A DNA stretch of 64,000 bases from JBASEY01 sp964404285 (lineage in GTDB: Bacteria; CSSED10-310), in the NCBI GenBank assembly GCA_964404285.1, contig CAYOJK010000002.1, positions 248,001-312,000 of the forward strand, read 5' to 3'. Position 1 is the stretch's first letter, and each line of letters begins with the position of its first letter. A model generated the notes under the pieces. That model did no database searches and was not told the DNA's origin. It saw only the letters and a program-made list of their open reading frames with translations. Of this stretch, positions 56,241-64,000 are shown piece by piece. A program made the translations under genes and the position numbers.

Positions 56241-56275
56241 AAAAAAAATAGCCGGTGACGCTTAGGTCACCGGCT
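56241..56275 (-). terminator. Rho-independent terminator of ahcY
   Basis: On the minus strand AGCCGGTGAC / GTCACCGGCT, a perfect 10-bp stem (56266-56275 with 56250-56259), six-base loop, then A and eight T (complement of 56241-56248). It lies 38 bases after the ahcY stop. Confidence 0.93.
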
Positions 56276-56313
56276 GCTAAATTCGCCTAATCTAAAGCTC
56301 TAACTCATCCAGC

Positions 56314-57573
56314 TTAAGTTCCAGCTGAATAATCCGTTAAATAAGCTATCTGATCTTCGGTCAACGAATCGATATCAATTCCAACTGTGCCAAGTTTGAT
56401 CCGAGCAATATCTTGATCCAACTCCTCAGGTAATTCATAAACTTGATTCTCGTATGAGTTCCCACTCTTGGACAATTCTACCAAGGCCATCAACTGATTG
56501 GAAAAACTCATGTCCATAACCTCACTAGGATGCCCCTCAGCTGCAGCCAGGTTTACAAGTCTTCCCTTTGCCAAAAGGTAAATCCTTCTTCCATCTTTCA
56601 TATGATATTCCTGGCAATTGGGTCGTATGTCCACACACTTGACAGCAAGCTCTTCCAATTCCGGTATATTAATCTCACAATCGTAATGACCCGTATTACA
56701 GATAATCGCCCCGTCCTTCATTTTTGCAAAATGTCGACCAAGTAAAACATCCTTCATTCCAGTGGCGGTTATAAAAATATCACCAATTTCTGCTGCCTGA
56801 TCCATTTGCATCACTTGAAAACCCTCAAGTAATGCTTTCAGTGCCGCTGTCGGCTTGACCTCGGTGCAAATAACGTTGGCGCCAAGCCCTTTCGCTCTCA
56901 TGGCACAACCTTTACCACAATGCCCGTATCCACCGACAACAAAATTTTTACCTGCTACCAAAACTGAAGTCGCTCTCAAGATACCATCGAGTGAACTTTG
57001 CCCCGTTCCATAAACATTGTCAAAATCCCATTTCGTTTCAGCATCGTTTACAGCATAAATGGGATATAACAACTTACCATCAGCTGCCATAGCTCGAATT
57101 CGGTGGACACCAGTCGTCGTCTCCTCCGTTCCGCCGATTACATTTTGTGCCAATTCTGGAAACTTATTATGAATCGTGAAAATCAAGTCAGCGCCATCAT
57201 CTAAAGTCATCGTCGGTTTGAAATCCAAGGTGCGTTCTATAGCCCAATAAAACTCAGTAACACTCATACCGTGCCATGCATAAATGGAAATATCGTTTGC
57301 TGCTAGAGCAGCCGCAACATCGTCTTGCGTTGACAACGGATTACACCCAGACCAAGAAACCTCTGCGCCGGCCTCACGCAATGTTTCCACCAACACACCC
57401 GTTTCTTTGGTGACATGCAAGCAACCCGCAATTCTTTGCCCTGCCAGAGGTTTTGTTTTGCTAAATTTTTTTCGTAAATGCATTAAAACCGGCATACGAG
57501 ATTCCGCCCAGTTCAGCTTCATCCTTCCTTGTGGCGCCAAATCAAGATTTGCAACTTTGCTACGTGAACTCAT
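56314..57573 (-). CDS. ahcY: Adenosylhomocysteinase (SAH hydrolase)
   Basis: Splits S-adenosylhomocysteine to adenosine and homocysteine, relieving inhibition of methyltransferases. 419 residues, the shorter form without the roughly 40-residue insert of many proteobacterial and eukaryotic enzymes. Motifs: CLHVTKETGVLVETL, SGCNPLSTQDDVAAAL, GGTEETTTGVHR, NAD-binding GGYGHCGKG, NTGHYDCEI, and RLVNLAAAEGHPSEVMD. C-terminus AYLTDYSAGT is the substrate-lid tail. The start is 46 bases after the SahR-like gene with a GGGAG site, so both are cotranscribed; a strong terminator follows. Confidence 0.97.
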   Translation of the reverse strand: MSSRSKVANLDLAPQGRMKLNWAESRMPVLMHLRKKFSKTKPLAGQRIAGCLHVTKETGVLVETLREAGAEVSWSGCNPLSTQDDVAAALAANDISIYAWHGMSVTEFYWAIERTLDFKPTMTLDDGADLIFTIHNKFPELAQNVIGGTEETTTGVHRIRAMAADGKLLYPIYAVNDAETKWDFDNVYGTGQSSLDGILRATSVLVAGKNFVVGGYGHCGKGCAMRAKGLGANVICTEVKPTAALKALLEGFQVMQMDQAAEIGDIFITATGMKDVLLGRHFAKMKDGAIICNTGHYDCEINIPELEELAVKCVDIRPNCQEYHMKDGRRIYLLAKGRLVNLAAAEGHPSEVMDMSFSNQLMALVELSKSGNSYENQVYELPEELDQDIARIKLGTVGIDIDSLTEDQIAYLTDYSAGT

Positions 57574-57619
57574 GTTTCATTTTCTCCCTTCATACGTTTT
57601 TAAGCCTTTAAAAATTGTA

Positions 57620-58576
57620 TTATTCCCTTTTGATGCCTTGAGCAGCTATCAGCTCGACAGAATTCCTGCCTCCGGGAAAAACCTTGACTTCAATATTGTT
57701 AAAACCAGCAACTTTCAGCCAAGTTGTAAGATCTTTCGAATCAAATCCAAGCCAAATATCCGCCATTTCTTGACGAAAATTTTCTTTTTGATGTTTGTTA
57801 AAATCTACAATGAGCACCTTACCTTTAGGCTTCAGAATCCGATTGACCTCTTGGAAAATCCCGTGGGGTTCTGCAATATGATGCAAAACCAAGTTGATCA
57901 AAACAAGATCGACTTCTTCATCACGCATCGGCAAATGCTCTATAGCGCCAAGTCTAAGTTCCACTCGCCCGTCCGCTCGCAATTCACAAAGATTTTCCCT
58001 TGCTTGTTGAAGCATTTTATCTGAGTAATCAACACCGATCAGTTTCTTGACAACAGTACTCAACTCACGCAACACAAATCCTGGTCCACAGCCGAGATCA
58101 GCTAAAGTATCAATGCCTTTAACCTTGTGTTTCAAGGCTTCAATAAACTCTTTTTGGTCTATAAAATGTCCCAATAGTGTAGACCAATCCTGACCAACAT
58201 TTGCGAAAAAAGACCTTGACTGAGATCGCCTCCACTCCAAAACTTCTTCGACCGATACCGCCAAGGCACGCCATTCGGGATACTGTTTACACCATTCTAT
58301 AGTTAGGTTAATCATCGGATTTTGTTGAGTTTTCGATTCGTTTAACAGCGTATAATAGACCTTAGCTCCATCGCGCCTAAAATCAGCGATGTGCGCATCA
58401 CTAAGAATTTTTAAATGCCTAGAAATTCTGCTCTGCCCCATGTCCAAAATCCGCATAATTTCTTGAACAGAAAATTCTCCCATGCTCAAAATCGCCATTA
58501 TTTTGAGCCTCGTTTCATCTGCAAGAGCTTTGAAAAAATGAATCACCAGGGGCCTCATCAAAAAGAAATCAACCAT
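57620..58576 (-). CDS. ArsR-type regulator fused to methyltransferase domain (SahR-like)
   Basis: 318 residues. An N-terminal ArsR winged helix (about 8-95; FFKALADETRLKIMAIL, SRISRHLKILSDAHI) is fused to a class I methyltransferase fold (about 130-310) with the SAM/SAH pocket LADLGCGPG near 158, VDYSDKML, LINLVLHHI and KVLIVDF. This is the architecture of SahR, described in Proteobacteria as an SAH-responsive repressor of ahcY and methionine-cycle genes. Placement directly before ahcY supports that role. No zinc or arsenic cysteines are seen. Two starts are possible (58576 and 58558); neither has a good ribosome site and a palindrome lies immediately upstream. Confidence 0.87.
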   Translation of the reverse strand: MVDFFLMRPLVIHFFKALADETRLKIMAILSMGEFSVQEIMRILDMGQSRISRHLKILSDAHIADFRRDGAKVYYTLLNESKTQQNPMINLTIEWCKQYPEWRALAVSVEEVLEWRRSQSRSFFANVGQDWSTLLGHFIDQKEFIEALKHKVKGIDTLADLGCGPGFVLRELSTVVKKLIGVDYSDKMLQQARENLCELRADGRVELRLGAIEHLPMRDEEVDLVLINLVLHHIAEPHGIFQEVNRILKPKGKVLIVDFNKHQKENFRQEMADIWLGFDSKDLTTWLKVAGFNNIEVKVFPGGRNSVELIAAQGIKRE

Positions 58577-58582
58577 GCACGG

Positions 58583-58601
58583 AAAACGATGCTATCGTTT
58601 T
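58583..58601. promoter_or_regulatory. Palindrome immediately upstream of the SahR-like gene
   Basis: AAAACGAT (58583-58590), GCT, ATCGTTTT (58594-58601): perfect 8-bp inverted repeat ending seven bases from the ATG. A weak minus-strand promoter (TTGATA, 17 bases, TAGCAT) overlaps it, so it is a candidate autoregulatory operator. Its sequence is not the same as the metK palindrome. A second small palindrome, TTGAT-T-ATCAA, lies at 58607-58617. Confidence 0.5.
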
Positions 58602-58613
58602 ACTCTTTGATTA

Positions 58614-59960
58614 TCAACCATTTTTATTAATTTCTCCCTTGCGATTCTGCCACCAATTCAACCGTTTCTGGATTTCTTTCTCAAAGCCAAATTCCTTTGG
58701 GTAATAGAACCGTTTTCCCTCTATCCCATCTGGGAAAAAATCTTGACCAGCATAAGCTCCAGGATAATCATGGTCATATTGATAATTCTTACCATATCCT
58801 TCACTTTTCATCAGAGCTGTTGGAGCATTTCTCAGATGCAATGGCACAGGGAGCGTGTTCGTTTTCTGTGCCGTCCGCATTGCATCTGCCCAGGCGGCTT
58901 CAAGGGAATTGGATTTAGGAGCAGTAGCCAGGTAAATCGCTGCTTCAACCAGAGCCAATTCACCTTCCGGTGATCCAATCACTTGGTAGGCTTCTCTAGC
59001 AGCAAGCGCAAGCTGCAAAGCGCCTGGATCCGCCAGCCCAATATCTTCGCTGGCAATACGTATCATTCTACGGGCTATATACAAGGGGTCTTCTCCCCCT
59101 TCCAGCATTCTGCACATCCAATACAATGCCGCATCCGGATCAGAGCCGCGTATACTTTTATGAAAAGCCGATATCAGATTAAAATGCTGTTCGCCGGACT
59201 TGTCATAGGCAGCAGGCCGTGTCTGAAGCGCTTCTTCGACATGCCTTTTATGAATGATTCCACCTGATTTTTTATCTTCTATGCAAAGGCGAGCTGCGAA
59301 TTCGAGCGTATTCAAAGCTGCTCTGGCGTCCCCACCAGAATAGTCGGCAATCATTTCTGCAACATTGACATCCAAGTTCTTTTCCTGCAATCCCAGACCT
59401 CGTTCACTATCTGTCAATGCCCTTATTATTATCTTTGTCAAAGATTGAAGTGATAATGCCTTTAAAGTAAATACCCTACACCGTGATAAAAGGGCTGGAA
59501 TAACCTCAAAAGAAGGGTTTTCAGTAGTTGCACCGACCAAAATAATCGCCCCTGTTTCGACATGGGGTAGAAAAGCATCCTGCTGAGCTTTGTTGAACCG
59601 GTGGATTTCATCGATAAACAGTATGGTCTGTCGGCCGTCCATTTTTTTAATGCGCTTAGCATGATCGATCACTTCGCGAATTTGTTTTACACCCGATAAT
59701 ACTGCTGAATATTCAATTAGCTCCGCGTTCATCGCCGTAGCTATCAGGCGGGCTAACGTCGTTTTACCCGTTCCAGGAGGTCCCCAAAATAACAATGATA
59801 TCCCGATACCTTTTGTTATCACTTGGTTCAGAGCTCGACCCTCCCCTAGCAGATGACCCTGACCAATGATCTCTTCTATGCTTTTTGGCCTCATTCTATC
59901 AGCTAGTGGAGTCAAGCTGGAAACCTCTGTATTCTGATTGGAATTCGTAAAAAGAGACAC
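58614..59960 (-). CDS. rarA: Replication-associated recombination ATPase RarA (MgsA)
   Basis: AAA+ ATPase related to clamp loaders, acting at stalled replication forks. Motifs: PLADRMRPKSIEEIIGQ, Walker A GPPGTGKTT, Walker B LFIDEIHRFNKAQQD, sensor 1 GATTENPSFEV, arginine finger LLSRCRVF, then the tetramerisation domain and the YPKEFGFEKEIQKRL tail. GTG 59960 is chosen because it gives the family's usual N-terminus and length (448); the longer frame starting at 60014 would run into the neighbouring barrel gene. Its stop is 38 bases before the SahR-like gene. Confidence 0.95.
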   Translation of the reverse strand: MSLFTNSNQNTEVSSLTPLADRMRPKSIEEIIGQGHLLGEGRALNQVITKGIGISLLFWGPPGTGKTTLARLIATAMNAELIEYSAVLSGVKQIREVIDHAKRIKKMDGRQTILFIDEIHRFNKAQQDAFLPHVETGAIILVGATTENPSFEVIPALLSRCRVFTLKALSLQSLTKIIIRALTDSERGLGLQEKNLDVNVAEMIADYSGGDARAALNTLEFAARLCIEDKKSGGIIHKRHVEEALQTRPAAYDKSGEQHFNLISAFHKSIRGSDPDAALYWMCRMLEGGEDPLYIARRMIRIASEDIGLADPGALQLALAAREAYQVIGSPEGELALVEAAIYLATAPKSNSLEAAWADAMRTAQKTNTLPVPLHLRNAPTALMKSEGYGKNYQYDHDYPGAYAGQDFFPDGIEGKRFYYPKEFGFEKEIQKRLNWWQNRKGEINKNG

Positions 59961-59977
59961 GGTATTTCTAGTTGATT

Positions 59978-60676
59978 TTAAAGCATAAAGCTCAATCCCA
60001 AAGTGCTGTCCCACGTGGACAGATAACCATCGTCATAACTTTCCCAATGATAATAATAACCATCCCAATATGAGGAATACATCGTATCTCGAATCTGAGA
60101 AACATAGCTGCGCACTTCGAAACGCAAAGCAATATTCGAGGCTATCCGTGCCTTGACTCCTCCAGCAAAAGATCCCGTAAATTCAGCTTCTGAATGACCG
60201 GATTTGATATCATACACGGTTGTTCCCATTCCCAGAGCAATATAAGGCACTATGTTTCCTTCACCGAAATCAAAATTTACATTAGCTAAAAAAGTGCGAA
60301 CCTTGACGTCCGACAGTTTTTTTCTAGACCCAAAAAACGATCCGCCCCTTACGGTATAAAAAGCTGTATCCGCTTGTGAATATTGAAATTCGAGTCCCAC
60401 ATTGGGTACAAAACCAAAACCCGCTCTGACCCCCCATACCGCACTATCATCCTGCCGAATTCTTCCATCAGCAGAGGGAAAGGAATTGTAAACATCATAG
60501 TCATCACCCATCATGAAACCACCAAATGGGGTAATCTGCACAACTCCCGGACCGTAAGCTAGGTGTTCGTAGCTAGTCTGATAATAACGGCCATGGTGAT
60601 ACTGCGCAAAAACAGGCGTCATTCCTGACAAGCTAAGCATCAACAAACCGACGGTGATTAACTGTTTTATCTTCAT
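59978..60676 (-). CDS. Outer-membrane beta-barrel protein
   Basis: 232 residues. Signal peptide (TVGLLMLSLSGMTPVFA), then eight or so amphipathic strands in an OmpA-like small barrel (GFGFVPNVGLEFQYS; VPYIALGMGTTVYD; GGVKARIASNIALRFEVRSYVS) and a C-terminal strand ending in LGLSFML. Tyr/His-rich N-terminus after cleavage (QYHHGRYY). AAAGGA precedes the ATG. Probably a structural or attack-complex-like barrel of unknown role; 17 bases before rarA. Confidence 0.8.
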   Translation of the reverse strand: MKIKQLITVGLLMLSLSGMTPVFAQYHHGRYYQTSYEHLAYGPGVVQITPFGGFMMGDDYDVYNSFPSADGRIRQDDSAVWGVRAGFGFVPNVGLEFQYSQADTAFYTVRGGSFFGSRKKLSDVKVRTFLANVNFDFGEGNIVPYIALGMGTTVYDIKSGHSEAEFTGSFAGGVKARIASNIALRFEVRSYVSQIRDTMYSSYWDGYYYHWESYDDGYLSTWDSTLGLSFML

Positions 60677-60886
60677 CTTACTATCCTTTCTTTCAGCTTT
60701 GAGTCAGCGTAAGCTGATAAGCCCAAACCAGAAACAACTTTTTGTTTGTTTATTCCAGCCATCTCAAACTCTTTCAAGCAAAATAAATGCCAAATTAAAA
60801 GTAGTCACTAACGCATTTATTTTCAGATGTTTCTATAAAGATATCAGATCGTGATTTGTCTCCTGTAAAGGACGTTCTAGAGGACA

Positions 60887-62572
60887 CTACGATATTTTCA
60901 GCTTCTCATTAACAATATTAACTACCTTCGCTGCAGCTTTTCGTGTTTCTTCAAGCGATTTCTTAGCCTGAGAGCTGATATTTGCCATCCATTCTTTGTC
61001 TCCACAGCCATCCAAATTTATCATAACATTTAAAAAAGCGCTCTCAGCAGCACACAAAGCTGAGTGGGCGCCGACCCCAGCATCCGAAACAGACTTTTGA
61101 TTTCCACGAAGAGCCATGATTTCCGCTATTTGAACGACTTTTTTTGTTCGTTTAAGAACTTCTAAGGGGATCAGCGTTGCATTTTGTGTCGCTTTTTCAA
61201 TCGCTTCTTGACGCTTTGATACTTGAGCATCATCGTCTTTTGGCAGTGCAAAACATGCCATCAATTCATTAAATGCATCTGTGTCTCTGTCCACATCTCT
61301 AAGGAATTCGTCTTTGAGTTTTTGCGCTTCGTCAGTTGCGGAAAGCATTTCTTTTTTAACACCGGCAAACTCCCGCTTATCAATCGTCAAATTGCCGACC
61401 ATTGCCGTCAAACCTGCTGCCATAGCGCCACAAAGCGCTGCGACTGAACCACCACCAGGAGCGGGGCTATCTGTAGACAACTCGTCAACAAACTCACCAC
61501 AAGACATCTGAGCCAATTGTCCGAAACGGCTGCCGTCGGAAAGCCTGTATTCAATAATCTTTTCTTCCGGATTAAAGGGGGTAATTTCATTCAAACCCAG
61601 TGATTGAATTGCCGTTTGAATCAACAGAGGTTCAGGTACACCAGTCGATTGGCCTTGTTGAGTGAGATAATATCTTCCAGCTTCAAGCATAGCGTCTAAA
61701 GGTATCAGGCCAACTAATTCGCTACCAGTAATTCTCAAGCCATACTTAGCTGCTGATTCCCGACAAGCATCGAAGGCTGCGTGAACAGGCGCCACTTCAA
61801 AATCTGTGAGATTCATAGAAATCTGTGCACATCCATATTCTTTAATATACCAACCAACAGCCTTACATTCTTTCAATTGGCCGGCAACTCTAATTCGCTC
61901 GCCTTTTTCATCCCTGGCAAATTTATGATCAGCATCGCGCAACCAACGACCTCGCTCCCTAACATCCAATGCAATATTATGAGCGAGACGCTGACTTCTT
62001 GAATTAATATTCACGTTATAAGCAATTAGAAATTTTCTAGCACCTATAACTGTTGCTCCACTTTGAGGGTTGAATTCAGCTGGACCATAATCAGGTTTCC
62101 ACTCAGGTTTACGAATTTTTTCAGACAACCCTTCATATTCACCCGCACGAATAGTTGCTAAATTCCTACGTTTTTCCGTTGTGGCAGCATATTCATAAAG
62201 ATAAACCGGTATTCCAAGTTCTCCTCCAACTCTCTTCCCTAAATTTTTTGCCAGCTGAACACACTCCTCCATCGTCATATTTCTGACAGGAACAAACGGG
62301 CAAACATCTGTTGCGCCCATCCGGGGGTGAGCTCCACTATGTTTTCTCATATCAATTAGCTTACTTGCAGTAGCAATAGCCTGAAATGCGGCTTCGCTGA
62401 CACATTCGGGTTCACCGACAATTGTAAAAACGGTTCGATTGGTGTCGGCGCCTGGGTCGACATCTAACAACTTGACTCCACTGACAGATTTAATCGCCTG
62501 TGCTATTTGATCGATTACAGATTTGTCTCGACCTTCGCTGAAATTAGGCACACATTCAACAATCTTACTCAT
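60887..62572 (-). CDS. Glutamate formimidoyltransferase / formimidoyl-THF cyclodeaminase
   Basis: 561-residue bifunctional enzyme of histidine degradation and one-carbon metabolism. N-terminal formiminotransferase (about 1-300; VECVPNFSEGRD, RKHSGAHPRMGATDVCPFVP, CAQISMNL). C-terminal cyclodeaminase (about 350-560; DSPAPGGGSVAALCGAMAAGLTAMVGNLT, DAFNELMACFALPK, DAGVGAHSA). Fusion of the two is the vertebrate FTCD order and also occurs in several bacteria. No hut genes are next to it, so it may serve formimino-compound salvage generally. A TATAAT-like -10 is present upstream (complement of 62665-62670) without a good -35. Confidence 0.94.
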   Translation of the reverse strand: MSKIVECVPNFSEGRDKSVIDQIAQAIKSVSGVKLLDVDPGADTNRTVFTIVGEPECVSEAAFQAIATASKLIDMRKHSGAHPRMGATDVCPFVPVRNMTMEECVQLAKNLGKRVGGELGIPVYLYEYAATTEKRRNLATIRAGEYEGLSEKIRKPEWKPDYGPAEFNPQSGATVIGARKFLIAYNVNINSRSQRLAHNIALDVRERGRWLRDADHKFARDEKGERIRVAGQLKECKAVGWYIKEYGCAQISMNLTDFEVAPVHAAFDACRESAAKYGLRITGSELVGLIPLDAMLEAGRYYLTQQGQSTGVPEPLLIQTAIQSLGLNEITPFNPEEKIIEYRLSDGSRFGQLAQMSCGEFVDELSTDSPAPGGGSVAALCGAMAAGLTAMVGNLTIDKREFAGVKKEMLSATDEAQKLKDEFLRDVDRDTDAFNELMACFALPKDDDAQVSKRQEAIEKATQNATLIPLEVLKRTKKVVQIAEIMALRGNQKSVSDAGVGAHSALCAAESAFLNVMINLDGCGDKEWMANISSQAKKSLEETRKAAAKVVNIVNEKLKIS

Positions 62573-62712
62573 AAGTTACCTCCCTTACACTGAAAACTAA
62601 AAACCACGCTATCTAGTACAGCTCAACCACGAACAATTTGTTACTTTCACAAAATCATCAATTTATTATAATAGAAAGAATTGAATAAATAGGTTGTATA
62701 GATAGCTGTTTA

Positions 62713-62797
62713 TGCCGGAACCGGGAATCGAACCCGGACGGCCTTGAAGGCCGAGGGATTTTAAGTCCCTTGCGTCTGCCATTTCCGCCATTCCGGC
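62713..62797 (-). tRNA. tRNA-Leu (UAA)
   Basis: 85 bases with a long variable arm. Acceptor GCCGGAA / TTCCGGC, discriminator A. Anticodon loop CTTAAAA gives UAA. T-loop GGTTCGATTCC. The variable arm pairs CGGCCT with AGGCCG. CCA is not encoded. Last of three tRNAs in the transcript. Confidence 0.95.
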
Positions 62798-62811
62798 ATT
62801 CTGACGAAAAA

Positions 62812-62883
<72 letters not shown>

Positions 62884-62892
62884 AAAAAAACG

Positions 62893-62965
62893 AGCGGGAG
62901 ACGAGGCTCGAACTCGCGACAATCACGTTGGCAACGTGAGGCTCTACCAACTGAGCTACTCCCGC
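62893..62965 (-). tRNA. tRNA-Gly (GCC)
   Basis: 73 bases. Acceptor GCGGGAG / CTCCCGC, discriminator U. Anticodon loop TTGCCAA gives GCC. D-arm TAGCTCAGTTGGTAGAGC; T-loop AGTTCGAGCCT. CCA is not encoded. First of the three tRNAs. Confidence 0.95.
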
Positions 62966-63002
62966 TTGAGCAATATCAAAATACCAGTTGAAAAATCTCA
63001 TG

Positions 63003-63407
63003 TCAATAAGAAAATGCCATATCCTCTGGTAACAAACGGAATGCATCACGGATGTGGTTAACTGAATAACCGGCCGAATTTACATTCGGTATCAACCCTA
63101 TAACATCAAACCGACAGCTTATAAAAGCCGGCAATCTACTATTCGTCAGGAAATGCCTGGCCGTTTTGATAATACGCTTCTGTTTGTTACGCGTAACTGC
63201 TAGAACAGGGTCGCCGTAAGCACGTGATGAGCGAGATTTCACCTCAATAAAAACCAAGTCTTCCCCATCCAACGCAATAATATCAATTTCACCGATATTA
63301 CACAGATAAGGAGCTGCCAGGATTTTCCAACCTTGTTCACTTAGGTATTTATGTGCAAAATCCTCACCCAGAGTTCCTTCTGATCTTGTTGAATGTGATC
63401 CATGCAT
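63003..63407 (-). CDS. UPF0102 (YraN) predicted nuclease-fold protein
   Basis: Small protein of the YraN/UPF0102 family with a PD-(D/E)XK endonuclease-like core: GTLGEDFAHKYLSEQGWKIL, then GEIDIIALDGEDLVFIEVKSRSS, containing the E...D...E-x-K residues. Function in the cell is not settled; the gene usually sits next to rnhB, as here. ATG 63407 is preferred, with a GGGAAG site upstream; GTG 63434 would add nine residues. The pair rnhB-yraN is transcribed toward the tRNA genes. Confidence 0.88.
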   Translation of the reverse strand: MHGSHSTRSEGTLGEDFAHKYLSEQGWKILAAPYLCNIGEIDIIALDGEDLVFIEVKSRSSRAYGDPVLAVTRNKQKRIIKTARHFLTNSRLPAFISCRFDVIGLIPNVNSAGYSVNHIRDAFRLLPEDMAFSY

Positions 63408-63453
63408 TTCGTCAGTCACTTCCCTGTTTGACACTATATGTGTTGATCAGATT

Positions 63454-64000
63454 TTATTCAAACAACTCAATCTGATCACAAACCCCTCGAAACGTTTTCC
63501 GATGCAAAGGCGTCGGACCAAAAGCTTTTATGGCTTTTAGGTGCTCTTGGGTGCCATACCCCTTGTTTTTACCCCATCCATATTGAGGGAACCGTCTATC
63601 CCAATAATTCATAATTCTGTCTCGAGTGACTTTTGCGAGAATACTTGCCGCAGCTATGGAGTGAGAAAGTCTGTCGCCTTTGACTATCGATTCCTGCTTT
63701 ATCGGCAAAGATGGTAAGGTAATCGCATCTAATAACAGATAATCGGGTTGTTTCGACATTTTGGCAATAGCTCTGATCATGGCAAGACGAGTCGCTTCAA
63801 GAATATTCATGGCATCGATCTCAGTTGCCCGGGCAAGACCTATTCCGAATGTTTCAGCGGATTTTTTTATTGACAGATAAAGGCTTTCTCTTCGTTTAGG
63901 AGATATCCGTTTAGAATCATCAACACCAGGTATCATCACATCCGGAGCAAGTATGACTGCAGCCGCCACGACAGGGCCGGCCAATGGGCCTCGACCTGCT
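63454..64000 (-). CDS. rnhB: Ribonuclease HII (5' end outside window)
   Basis: Removes ribonucleotides misincorporated in DNA and RNA of RNA/DNA hybrids. The frame is open through the right edge; the last visible codons read AGRGPLAGPVV, the end of the DEAGRGPLAGPV active-site motif, so the start and the first acidic pair lie beyond 64000. The internal TTG at 63984 is not the start. Further motifs: DDSKRISPKRRE, LLLDAITLP with the third acid, and SIAAASILAKVTRD with the fourth. C-terminus KGYGTQEHLKAI and the usual HRKTF. Confidence 0.95.
   Translation of the reverse strand, partial: AGRGPLAGPVVAAAVILAPDVMIPGVDDSKRISPKRRESLYLSIKKSAETFGIGLARATEIDAMNILEATRLAMIRAIAKMSKQPDYLLLDAITLPSLPIKQESIVKGDRLSHSIAAASILAKVTRDRIMNYWDRRFPQYGWGKNKGYGTQEHLKAIKAFGPTPLHRKTFRGVCDQIELFE

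Noticed and set aside
58614..60014. GTG at 60014 as the RarA start
   Set aside because: It would overlap the outer-membrane barrel gene and add an unconserved stretch; GTG 59960 gives the usual N-terminus.
63454..63984. TTG at 63984 as the start of RNase HII
   Set aside because: Codons beyond it read AGRGPLAGP, the active-site motif; the real start is outside the window.

Overview
The window reads as a chromosomal segment of an uncultured Gram-negative bacterium. It has moderate to low GC by eye and almost no mobile DNA. Outer-membrane logic is clear: an LptB ATPase with a large LptC/LptA-like partner, a beta-barrel protein, lipoproteins and many Sec-type signal peptides. Anaerobic or microaerobic respiration is suggested by a periplasmic NrfHA nitrite reductase. 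Secreted proteins end in type I dockerin repeats behind Pro/Thr linkers, a style I associate with several candidate phyla, but nothing in the sequence lets me name the phylum. UGA is an ordinary stop here: many intact genes end with it.

Layout. From 1 to 15989 (+) runs a tightly packed housekeeping block with many overlapping stop/start codons: ftsY (cut by the left edge), ribD-ribE-ribBA-ribH-nusB, a phosphoesterase, a transglutaminase-like protein, mutL, miaA, hflX, two envelope proteins, der, cmk and rpsA. From 16351 to 30361 lie a formylglycine-enzyme-like lipoprotein, a SagB-type oxidoreductase with an unusual N-terminal extension (-), a ZIP transporter, a three-gene unit (Gfo/Idh/MocA oxidoreductase plus two different dynamin-like GTPases), a Pat-like acyl-CoA synthetase/acetyltransferase, and a copper module: CsoR operator, csoR, copA. 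From 30371 to 43748 (-) is a secreted-protein island: a giant beta-helix/dockerin protein broken by one in-frame UGA, two C25 (gingipain-type) peptidases with dockerins, and an M28 peptidase without one. From 44013 (+) come nrfHA, a membrane protein, a HIT protein, lptC/A-like, lptB, rpoN, hpf, metK and a GH57 glycosidase. From 56314 to the right edge (-) are ahcY, a SahR-like regulator, rarA, an outer-membrane barrel, a bifunctional formiminotransferase/cyclodeaminase, three tRNAs (Leu, Cys, Gly), yraN and rnhB (cut by the right edge).

How it fits together. MetK and AhcY are the entry and exit of the S-adenosylmethionine cycle. The SahR-like protein (ArsR-type HTH plus methyltransferase fold) sits directly upstream of ahcY, and palindromes lie at the start of both metK and sahR, so a SAH-sensing circuit is the best reading. 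The copper module is self-contained and has a recognisable operator. The peptidase/dockerin island looks like an extracellular protein-degrading set.

Most worth a second look: the in-frame UGA in the beta-helix gene, the palindrome over the metK promoter, the paired dynamin-like GTPases with a sugar-type oxidoreductase, the very long LptA/LptC-like protein, NrfA with CXXCH at the catalytic heme, the Pat-like protein with an intact synthetase histidine, and the SagB extension. No CRISPR array, insertion sequence, phage gene or rRNA was seen.
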